In this document: positions 46,301 through 58,300 of the stretch, piece after piece
Layout: each line of letters begins with the position of its first letter
How positions within the stretch are numbered: the stretch's first letter is position 1
Source of the DNA: Trichuris trichiura
Taxonomy: Eukaryota > Nematoda > Enoplea > Trichinellida > Trichuridae
NCBI GenBank assembly: GCA_037903355.1
Contig: JBAJFE010000006.1
Coordinates: 248,001-312,000, forward strand
DNA length: 64,000 nucleotides
Direction: 5' to 3'
Made by a program: the position numbers and the translations under genes
The notes under the pieces: model-generated
Seen by the model: only the letters and a program-made list of their open reading frames with translations
Told to the model about the DNA's origin: nothing
Database searches by the model: none

Positions 46301-49300
46301 CAAGCTGACATAAAGTGATTTCCCTCGGTCAGTCTTGAGAGAAAAGTGTCCAAACGCCAAAGAGAGTCGAATTCCTTTATCGACTTTTTGGGTGTACATT
46401 CCAGACGATTCAAGCGATACGTCATTCTATGACAAGTTTATTAATATTGTTTTTCCAAACTGTCACGTAGGTTCAACATCAACTTATGGTTTGAAAAAGA
46501 TGTCCGCGCGACTTTTCTCTCACATGATTTCTAACTTTGTTTAAAAATGGTTTGAGCAACTGGCTTTGCTTTAGTTTGTTAATTTTGAGGGACGCTTGTA
46601 CATTGGCAATATCTTGTATTTAACGCTGGCGGGAGAACATTAGTTGTTAACTTTCATTTTCTTTGGCCCATGGTTTATCCGTTCTAACGAAGTAGCATTT
46701 GACGCTCAGTAGGTGTTGCAGAAAAGTGATCCCAATTTGAGTATCAAAATGAGATCGAGAAGTAAGCATTTGAAGAACTTTTGTTCTGATTCAGAAGCTA
46801 AGCATTGTCTTGTCTTAGTACGTTCGATTAATGAACTCTGGTTTTATGGCAGCATTCTGAAAATCTATTCTTTAAGCCGTATGTGAATGATATCGTTGAT
46901 TCGACAGCGCCTACTTTTCGTTGTTCAACTTTGACGAAGTGTGAAGATGCGCTGTCGTACTCATAAAATAATGCAAGTAGAGGCGAATGCACGTACTACT
47001 TACTTTATTATTTCATTGGTTAGTGCTTTGACCACACAAGTTTTCTTTACGGGGCTATAGACTCTCATGAGTACATGTTTTATTTTGCTTTTTTACGAAT
47101 AGGGTTCCGTCAATCAAAGAAAGGTATACCGAAGCTTTCGAGCGTTTAACCGTCACCCGTCATCAGCGGTTCAACTAACTTCACCCATTTCCTTTTGAAA
47201 AAAATGCATTTTTTGTCACTTTCGTCGTCAGTGTGCTTGCAGTGGCCCGCATTGGACCTACAGGCGATCAATTTTTTTGCAGACAGTCCTTGGATACTGC
47301 AGGTCGTTCAGTCGCCAATTTTTCTGCACGATCAGTCCTCTTCAGTCAGTATGTCTTCGCTGCCGTTAGGCAATGTCATTTTGGCCTCCCCGTTGTCCAT
47401 TGACCAACTGCAAACGGGCGGACTATCCCATTACGCATGCTTGACCAGTCCGGGCGCTTTGCCTGCGCTTTTGCAGTCTCCTGTCGCCTCTTCGCACAGG
47501 TTTGTACTTTCCGTTCCATTTTTGCTCATGCTAAGTCACTTTGTCTTTAATATTGAAAAGATACAGTTAATGCATACATTCTATAACGTGTGCCTATGTA
47601 CTTAACTGTTTTTTTTAACTCGAAGATTTTTTGCGACTTTAGTTTTTTAAAGCTGTCCGCAACTTTAGCATCTATCACTTTTAGTCCTGATCGATTGAGG
47701 GCGTTCTCGAAAGTTGACATAATGGATCGTGGGGCAGCCCCCGTATGGGCAGACATCTATGGCGAGGGATTACAAATGGCATGCGCTGGCAAACCAGCCG
47801 TGTTCGACATTCTCGCTTATTCGTTGACGCTGAAGGATATTGGCGTGAAGATAATGAGTAAACAAGTGTTTCTGAAAGTTTATCGTTGCCTCTGATTATT
47901 TCTAACTTGCAGGCATGGATGGTAAGGAGCTGTTCCACCGATTGACGGAGAGTCGACCTGGCCATTTTCGCTGCGAATATATATGCAGCGAAGTGGGTAA
48001 GAAATTCGGCGTACAGGTACGTATTTGAGATGAGCAATTTTCTCTAAAAGGTTTGGTACGAGTGGATGTGTCGCTGAACGGTCAGCCAGCTGAAAAAAGT
48101 CCGTACCTTGTGAACTCCTACGATCCAGCCAAAGTGGTCATTGAACCAGTTCCCGGTGGAGCGGTCGGCAAGCCTGTGCAGTTCACCATCGACGCGAGTC
48201 AGGCCGGCAAAGGTCAGTTGGAGATATCAATCAACGAAGGCAAAGTGCCCAATAGTGTCCAGCTTCAAAGCGCCGGACGCTGTTTGGTCACATTCATACC
48301 GGACAAAGGTGGACTATATGTTATCGATGTGACCCTGAATGGACAGCCCGTAAGAGGTAAGAGCTCAGCGCCTCGTTGGACTTCTCCATCATGTCGACAA
48401 ACTCTTGACACGTGGTCATGGCCTGGCACAAACTGGTCTTTTTGCTAAGATTATGTTTGTCTCAGGTTTTAGGCCAGATCAGCGTCTCTATTGAAGCGCG
48501 AATCCAATCTTTGTCATTGCACTTTTGTTCTCCATTTTGTATTCCTACGCTTCCTGTTTACAGGTTGCCCACTTAAAGTGGACATTTTCGGCGACGCAGC
48601 TGACCGCATCGCTTCGGACGGAATCTCGCCTCGTATGGACTCGAATCGGTCTCCTTTGTGGAATCGCGCGTACGCCTCACCTGTTTCATCCATTCTCGGC
48701 GGTGAGCTGCGATACGGCGACGTGAAATGGAATATGTCAAAGTTGAGAAGCGCGACTGACGCGCCAACAAGAATTTACCAAAGTTCGGTCGATTCGTCGC
48801 GCGACGGCGAACCTGTTTACAGCAACGTGTGCGCCAACTCGGATGCATACTATCGCAGAGCGGTGAAGAAGCCTTCTCCTATGCAAATGTCTGAAGGGCA
48901 AATGGATAACTTTTATCGCCGTCATGTGATCAACAGCGACACTACTTCTTCCGCCTTGCGGTCAGCCGTAGGAGTAACGACGTCGTCCTCTATGACCACT
49001 AGCAATGATAGAAGTCAGATGGCCGCTGAGGAAAGCTTCAAGGCCTACCCTGGCAAAAGTGTGCATTCCTACCAACGCCATGCGAATTATGCCCTCAGGT
49101 TTGGCAAAGGAGACTTGCCGCAAGCTCACTCTGAGGAAGTAACTACCTACTCGAGAAAAAATGGCGTCCTTCATGCGGAAACGGAGGAAGACCGCGTTGA
49201 TTACGGAGATGCATATGCTACAGCAATGTTTGGGGCTAAAGAGCAACCGACGGTCAGCACTTACAGCGCTACCATTGATAAGGATTCCAGCGACGGATAC

Positions 49301-52300
49301 GCGACGGTCAACAGAAGCGCGCACAGGATGGGCTCTAACAATTTGCAAACAGAAGCAACTTCGACCCGGCCTCACTTGTCAGCGGAGAATAAACAGACTT
49401 CTTTGATGCCTAGGTCAGATGATGGACCTGCAATGGGAGATGAGGCTAGCTTGAGCACGAATAGCAACAAGAGCGAGTCTTTTTCTCGTCATCAAGCATC
49501 ACAGCCTGCAGCAGTACCAGCAGGAACCGACGGTTCGACCGAGACGATATTTAAAGGTCTTAGTAAGGATACGGAACTGGTGGAAATCGATCAGCCAATC
49601 GCCAGCAGTTTTATAACTCCGAAGGAAACGAAAGCGACGACCCTTTTCTTGGAGAAAGAATTGATACCATTGATGCCGTCATCTGGTTTTGCTGCCGCTC
49701 AACGGCAGCATGCGCCCTGGCGCAGTACCAAGATTGTGGGCCCTCGAGCCGGAAACGTCCGTTTGGGCAACGTTGCCAAATACGTCATTGAACCTCGATG
49801 TGTGAATCCCAAGGAGGATCTTTCCGTGTCCGTTATGCGTAAGATAAGTGTCTGGCTGAAACACCATTTAACATGTGCTCGCTTCGGTAGGTTCCAATAA
49901 GCAGGAGCCTATTAATATATCCGTAGAAGAGGAAGAAGGAAATTACGTTGTTCACTTTGTGCCATCCACTGTCGGTAAGAGACAGCTACCTAGTTCATTT
50001 TTGATTTTTTACATCAAGCATGGATAATTTAGGCATATACAAAGTGAGGTTCTCTGTTATGGACGAACCGCATCCTCAATCGCCTGTGACGCTCAAGGTG
50101 TACAACCCGGATCGCGTTGTCATCAACGACATCGTGTCCAGCACAGTTGGCAAGCCAGTCCAGTTTACGGGTTTTTTTGGGCATTTTGATAAGTAGCCGA
50201 ATTTTTTAACGTGTCCGCTTGCTTGCAGTGGATGCCACGCACGCTGGTCACGGCGACTTGGAAATAGCTATTAAAGACGAGAATGGCACGACCGTACCGA
50301 GCAAAGTGATGAGCCAGGAAAGCAACGCCAACTTCAAAGTATCCTTTTCACCTCAAAGGCCGGGCAAGCACGGCATTCACGTTACCTTCAACGGCGAATG
50401 CATTCCAGGTAAGCGGGGGTACGCGTCGAGATGTCATCAATGATTTATGCCGAAATTTTGGGCAACAACCAGTTTTTGTCGAGTGCTACTGGTCGCGACT
50501 GTTGTTCTTGCCGCGCGTACGCAACTCGTCAATAAGTGCAGGGTAGCATTGCGCTTTTTCTTTATATATGTTATAGCTGCGTCCTCGGCGCATATACTTG
50601 AGAATGCTAATAACAGAGAAGCATTGTTTTCTGAACTTTTGTCTGATACTTTGGCTCCAATACGCGTAGGCGTGCAGCCTCATCTGCTAGTCTTGGTTGT
50701 CTTTTGAATAGTTATGCTTATATCGAGGAAAGCAGTTTCGCGTTAGAAATTTTCAACAATATAAACTACCTGAAAGATCTTCTTCCACTGAGTTTACTGT
50801 ACAAGTAATAGAGCGTCTAGTCCTCTTGTCTACAAAGGTTCAATGATTCAATACTATTGTCACACCGCGCAGCTCACCTTTCTTAATTCCATCGTATTCA
50901 TAAAGCCCCTAAAGATGTAGCGGTTCTTTACTGAAATGGCAATTTTTTACGAGGTCTATGGCGTGAATAAAAATCCTTTGCTTTGAATTACTATCACATT
51001 TATTGATGCGCAGGCGGAAAGTTGTAGTATGAGCACTGAAGATAGTTTTTCTACGCGTTCAGTGGTTGTCCATGCGACTTCCGACTTGCGTAGGCGGTAT
51101 AAAAGTTTTAAAAATGCTTTACAATGTTCAGTTACCGTCTCTGAATCTTTTCTGATTAGCCATAGTGCCAGCTAAAGGCGAATTTGAAGGCCCCATTCGA
51201 GGATTTGCAAGTAGTATAAAGAAGAAAGAGCAAAAAGTTCCAACCATTGTGCTATTATAATTATAATAATAATAATTATTATTATGCAACGTGTATTCTT
51301 GCGTATGGAATAGTAAATAGCTTAAATACTGACACAAAATGGCTATATCGTTAATATTAGTACGCGTATTGTTTTATCGTTGCAACTTGGCTAACTAACT
51401 GTAGTTGCACGCATGAAGAATTATTTCTTCGTGGGTAATGGTTTTGATTCTTAAATCAGGGCAAATCTTTGCAGAAGAAGAATTTCAGGCGGCATTCGAG
51501 CAGTTGTCCTGTTGGGGCGGAAATAGCAGTTGCAATAGCATTAGTTGCGCTATGTTGAGGAAATTAAATGTTTCAAAAACACGATGTGATTGTATGGCCG
51601 AATATGTTCGTATGAAAAAGGATCAGTTGAAGTCTTCTTATGTGAAATAGCGGCAGGGACTATCCTTTTTTGTTGAGCTTACATTAGGATGAACGAAGAG
51701 GGTCTGTTCAATAGCAATTACGCTTTTAAAGTCAAAAGTTTGTTTGCGCAAATCGTACTTTGAAATGTTGGACGATTTTGAATAATGTTTCATTGTTCAT
51801 CCACAATTTGTCCTCATTGCCTGCCATCCATTGACAAAGGCATCGTAGCCATGTGACTTGGTTTCATGGTGGCAGTATTGTTACCAAAGCGCTTTCTGGG
51901 ATTGTCGTGCCTCACTTAGTAAATAAGGGTTGATTTCAATTGCTCTCTCAAACTCATCGTGATCATTTACGTATTAATAGGTTTATAGCTATAATAAGAA
52001 CTATCTGCCTTGGAAAGATGATTTCGTCTTTCTTAAGACTGTTTTTCGCTGACTAAAGGTTCCGGACTTTTCTTCAGCGATGCGTCAAGTAATTAAAAAA
52101 TCGAAGGCTTTCGGTTAACATTAAAAAATGATATCCAAGAAAGGTGTTTCCCAAAATTATTAGGCTCTTGTAATTATTGACAAGTTCAGGCTTGCAAGCA
52201 CATTCGGCGTGATAAATGGAATAGCAAAGGGTTCTCAACAAGAAACACGTCAATTTTGTTCTGGAGCTAGTAATAAACGACCGCAGCTCGATATCTCTTG

Positions 52301-55300
52301 AACAGTTTGGCGAGTGTATCCGTTGACACGGATAAATGAGCTTCTATATTAAGTAGGCGATAAGGAATGAAAGGGAGAGCTTTGCTTCTCAATGGTTGCT
52401 GTTTTTGTTGATGCAAAATGGGGTACTTACGCTGTTCAGCCAATTTGTTGAGTCACAAAAACGGTTGATTAACAGTTTGATTAATACTTATAGACAAGTT
52501 TCAAAGACAGACCCATTTTCTTTTCTTGTCAGCTGTTTACGAAATCTTAAACTGCCTCGGGGTTAAATCTTTCTTTTCTACCGCAACGCTGAATCAATGT
52601 AGAGAAATGGTGGCGTGCGAAACTACACGCGCGCTGGTCTTAATTTAATAGTTAAGTTTGAAAAATCGAAAAGATTTTTCTTCCACCTCTCAGAGAACAT
52701 TGTTTGCAGTCTGATAAGCGCAATGTGGAAGTGCTTCGTTTCGGCGCACGTTAAAACGCTTCAGGCTTGATTGATTAAAAAAATTCCAGCCTCCCTTGAT
52801 TTGCGTTCAGCCAAATACATTGTTCATAGATGCGTAACCCGACGAAGTTAACCGGTGGTTTTGAATAGTACGAGTGCGTCTGTTCGAATTGTTATGTTCG
52901 CGCGAATGCGTAGTGCCATGTAGATTTTTCAAATTCTTCGTTGTCTTAGCTCACACTGACCATTACTTGACTGCGTAGTTCTCTCACTGCCTTTATTTCA
53001 TAGACAGTAAGTAGTAAATGCGTGATAGGTTGTATGGAAGAAATGTTGTCCTCTTGCGATGAAACATTAGCCTTTCATTCCTTCAACTTTAATTGATAAG
53101 TTAGTAGTTTTCAGATCAATATTGGAAAACTTATCTTTTCAGAACTTTCTAGTAATGGTTTCCAGCATCGTTACGTTAGAGGGAACTTTTTCAGTCATAG
53201 TCTTTACCTGCAGCCACCAAAAGGTGAATAAGGCAACGAAGACGTGTACGGATCAGACTTTACTGGATAGCCCAAAGGCACAGTTTCTAAGGCATCTTTT
53301 TTGAATTGAGATCCTAATGATTTTGAACGTTCAGTTTGTTTTGCTTGCTAGTTTTTTGCTGTCGCTCTGCACTACGCCTAAAGTATTCCTCGCGATGACT
53401 TATGCGTGGTAGCGGACCAGTTTGTTCCTTTGAATGCTGTTTGACCAACTTAACGCGTTCTTATGCTCAGGAAAAGCTGATTCACGCTGTCAGGTGTTTT
53501 GCACACCTGCAAAATTCGAATATTTTAGATTGAAAGCGCGCTTAGCCGCTTTTACATGAGACATCCGCCCGAGCTGGTAACTTACACATGCACAATGTTG
53601 ATTAGCGAGATCGCTGTGTCACGAGACTAGACATGGAAAGCGCATATGGCAGCTAGGCGACGTAGGAATGCATCCATAGCTTTCTGCATTCTTAAAAAAA
53701 GAGGTTGCGATTTAATTGCGCGCATTCTTTACATTGAGCATATATAGGCGGTATCGCTTGATCGTCTAGCTTCACCGGATCTAAAGCGTTCCTATCGACC
53801 TGATTTTTTAGGCAGTCCTTTTGTGTGCAACGTTAAGGAAAGCGAAACGAAACCGCCTTACGAATCATCAACGCCCGCCGCTGACATACGACAGGACGTT
53901 CGCCCTGCCGTCATTAGTGCCACAGTGTCTGACCAATTGCCAAAGTTAGTGTCCGCAAACAAGGTCGCTTCCTTCCACATCGCCACGTCCGCAAAGGATA
54001 CTTCAGTGGAGCCAATGATCACAGGTAGATGTACCAACTGATCTTGTTAGAGTTCATCTTATTTGCAATTCTAATGTTGTAGGTCCAGACGGAAAGCGTT
54101 TGGAGGCGAACGTCAAGCGGCAAGGCTCGACGGGATATCTTGTTGAATTTACCCCAACTGCAGTTGGTGAGCTTGTCTAGCTTTGGGCAAATTTTCAAAA
54201 AATAATCTCGAGTAATTCCAGGAGACCACCAGCTCGATGTAAGGGTGAATGACCAGCAGGTAACCGGTCTACCCTCGACATGTCGCGTTTACGATGCCAG
54301 TCGGATAGAAGTGAGTCGCATTCCAGACATTCAGCCCTCAAAGCCCGTCCATTTTATTGGTATCGGTTCAAGTTTCCCGTAAAGACTTCGCGTTCTATTA
54401 ATCACGTTCTGTACACTCAGTTAACGCGAGTGAAGCTGGCATGGGAAATCTCGAAGTTGCCGTCAATGACGGCAAAGTCCTTTCAATGGCCCAAAATCTG
54501 GGCCATCATCGCTACGACATATCTTTCGTGCCAACGGAAAGTATTGCGCATACAGTGAGCATTCGCTTCAACGGCGACCATGTGCCAGGTTTCGTGATCC
54601 TAATCAATTATTGAATTTCATTAACCGTTCCGCTCAGGTAGTCCATTTAAAAGCAGGGTCCTTCCCGTTGCGACCAAGGCGCTTATTCATGCAGCTAGTC
54701 TAGAGAAGGTTGCCGTTGGACAGCCCGCCAGTTTTGAATTGGAGGTTCCAGACGAAGACGCTTTGGATTTGACTATCAAAGGTGACCGGCTAAGTAGAAA
54801 AAAACTAGAGGTAGCAACGTTGGTTTACAGATCCATCCGGGGCATTAATTCCTTGGAGCAAAAGCGGAAGTGACGACGGCAAAGTGAAGGTAGAGTTTGC
54901 GCCAAAAAGTGTGGGTAAGAAAGCTGCACGCGCTTGTTTATTGCATTTCATCACAATGTGCATCCGTTGGTCCAGGACTCTACCAGATCGACGTGAGATA
55001 CGATGACGTCAGCCTGCCAGGATCCCCTTTCACCTGTAAAGCTTATGACTCAGGTCAAGTTAAACTTCTGCCAGCCGTGGGCAACACTTTGGGTGAACCG
55101 GTCAGCTTTGTCAGTGAGTTTACTCGTTGTTTTGTTTTACGCTTCGTACTTAACTTGACTTGTCCTTAAAAGTCGATGCCGCCAAAGCGGGAACAGGCAA
55201 TATGGAAATTTTCGTTTCCGTTGATGGTAGAAACGTGCCAAATCAAGTGCAAGCAGAAGGCAGCGCTCGCTTCAAAGTGATGTTCACTCCACAGGAAGCT

Positions 55301-58300
55301 AAGTTACACGTCGTAAGCGTTAAATTTAACGGCGAACCAGTGCCCGGTGAGTTAGTACTATCTTTGCATTATCCGTAGTCAATTGGAAGATAAATTAATT
55401 TCAGGCAGTCCAATGACTGTTGCGGTTGTCGAGACAGGAAGTTGTGAGGCGTTCGGACCAGGAATCAGTACAACAGTGGCGGGAAGCACAGCAAACTTTA
55501 CCATGAACCTAAACGACAAGCGAACTGGCGAATGTAACGTGATTGTTACAGGTGAGTTACAGTCTTTTACCAATGCACATTCGACAGTTGAACATCAATA
55601 CTTTTAATCAAAGGATCGAAAAAAAAAACCAGTAACATCTGATAGATGAAGAAAAATGAATACTCTATTTTAGAAAAGTCAAACTCTTCTAATTATATCC
55701 GAATTGCACTTTTTTTGTGAGTTTGAAAGTAGTGTGTCACTTGGCTAACGTCAAGAGACATATTACTACTTAGTTTGTTAAAGATGAAAAACACTGAGAC
55801 GATTAATAATGAAACTTGCTTACTGCCAGTTCTTTTATTAGTGAAATTCCGAATAAAAAAACCTCATGCCGCTTACGGTTAAAGTATTGTTACGTTGATA
55901 CAGAAAATTATTGTAATCCCGAATTTGTCACTGAATTAGCCGGTTGGTATCAATCAGATCATCTTATAAGGATGAACGAACCTTTTAACGTATTATTCCT
56001 GAGCTGACAAGTGAAGCCATTAGGCCATGATACACTAATACATGCGTACATAAATCGTATTTGTCTGGATAGTAATTTGATGCTTCACCTAAGCAGTACT
56101 GATGCCTTTTTTTCAGAAATTTTTATAACCTCGGTGAAATCGTTAAGCTTGTCGTAGCTTTCAGCGCAAACTTTTCTTTTTTTTAAATTCAGTATGCTTG
56201 CATTTGCAGTCGGCATTTAATGACCCGTTTACTAGTCTGAGCGGCAGTTTGATCCTGTTGCTCGCCAATAGTCCCTTCTTGTCTACAGTAGGACTAGTTC
56301 AAACGTTTGAATGCGCAGTGTCTTACAATCGTTGCTATGGACTAAACCGGTCGGACAGTCGGCCAAATTCATCATCGACTACCGACACAATGGTGTAAAA
56401 ATAAATTCTGACATTACTTGACAGTTGGAAAGGCATAAACTTACCAAATGATTTCCACTTTGAAATTGCGGGTTTTTGTGAACTGTTCTGCCATTATTTT
56501 TAAATTATTGCCATCCGCGCAACATTTTCGGCATACTTAAGGTGTACTGGCTTTGGGGAATGAATCTACTTGAGTCGAGACTTCCAACAATCTTTTTTCA
56601 ACGATACGCAAGCTGGTTGCTGTGCTTGTCGCTTAGACAACACGAATAGAATGAGAGTTTGAAGTTTAGCTGATTGAAAATAGGCAGTCATTTAGTTTCA
56701 TTTTAAACGCTGTAACGCTTTTTGGGAACAGTTCAACTGCGCAGTAGTCCTATGCTGCTGAATAGATTAAAAAAATTATCTACTGCGCGTTCAGTTTTTC
56801 TGTATACTATAAAACTTGAAGCGATACGTCCTTCTGGCAAAGGATAAGAATCGTTTCACAGTTGAGAGTTTTTTCAGCGTATATATGGAAATAGGTTAGG
56901 ATGTCATGAAAACTTTTTCCCGGCATAACTTTCGGTAGCTATAAACGCTGCGCATGGAACAAGAGGAATCCCGAAAGCTGCGTCGATTAAAAGTTTTTAA
57001 AACAAACTAACGACTTTTTCCCATTTATACAATGAAGACGTGTGCGCAAAATTTAACAATCAAAGCCTCATCCCGCCAGTCCTTATGACACGGGTGAAGC
57101 CGGATAACTATTTCAAGATTACGTTGCTTTTGCGCTTGATGATGTCATCTAAATTTTAGCTCCGGACGAAACAACCCTACCAGTCAAATGTTTCAAACAG
57201 AAGGATGGCAACTTCCGCGTCGAATACAAACCGTCAATTGTTGGTAGGCTTACTGTTTGCATTGAAATTCAAAGTAGACGTCACACTTGTTTTTTTTCCT
57301 TCAAGGAGAACACAAAGTCGAAGTCAGCGTTGGCGACCAGCAGATCAAAGGGAGCCCGTTTAAATGCATAGTCTTCAATCCCGACTTGGTCCGAATAGTA
57401 AAGCTTGATCGCGTTGTTGTCGGCAAGGAAGCATCCGTGAAAGGTGAGCAACTTTTATTCAAGCTGCCATTTGTGGTAGTTCAAAATTTTAAGTTAGTTT
57501 TTACTCTTCTTGCTACCAGCTGCGACGGCGTGCGAACAAAAGACAGTATTCAGCTTCAGACTTGCTGGAGTAGCTGATTATACCGCGCCAACTTTAGTAC
57601 TCATTTCGGTGACATCCCGTTATCTGTAATTCTGCTGGCCTTTGAAACACATTGCAACAAATTTTCAAATATCATTTTAAATAATTTTGCATATTTATCA
57701 GCGAGCATACGCCTTTTTAAAAAGTGTCTCCCGTTTCCTTTGAAATATGTTGGTACGGCGCGGAAATAGCAAACGTTTAGCTTGAACTGCACATCACGCA
57801 TCGTGTGGTCGTATTCTCTTGCATCTAAATTAGGTTATTATTCCAATTACTTTAACTTGTGAAGATGTCCACTTTGACTACTTGTCATCCATTCAGGAAA
57901 AGAGCACCTATTTATGGGTTTTAAAATTTGTAGCGGAAAAACGTTACGAATCAACTAGCCAGTAGCCTATGGTCCCCAAAAAGCTTTGCGAATTTCCCTT
58001 CAACGTGATCGTTATTCTATTGATGAATCTCTTGCACTGAGAATTGTTTTAAAAATACCTATGAGCTGACGAACTGTCTTTTGGGTACCGGACTAACAGT
58101 TACAGTTGGTTTCGTTGAAATGACGAATATTCTCATTACGGCGTGGCATTTTCGAAGCTTGTGCCAGATTTAAACCAGTTCAGACGACTTTGTATTTAAG
58201 TGAACACCAGTCGGGCTGGCAAAGCTGATTTGACGGCCGAAGTAGCCGATCCTGACGGGCTGCCCATTGACGTCGAAGTGCTACGCGACCAGGAGGGTGA

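Larger units (their letters stand above)
43008..47282 (+). other. Large filamin intron with repeat elements
   Basis: This 4.3-kb intron separates filamin exons 7 and 8. It contains the 282-base fold-back element at 45339-45620 and a hammerhead-like motif at 47128-47170. Open frames inside (for example 43265-43477) do not resemble filamin repeats. Confidence 0.65.

Noticed and set aside
52050..52100. Possible further hammerhead-like copy (CTGAAGA and CGAAA on the minus strand)
   Set aside because: AGCT is absent and stem I does not form; too weak to count.
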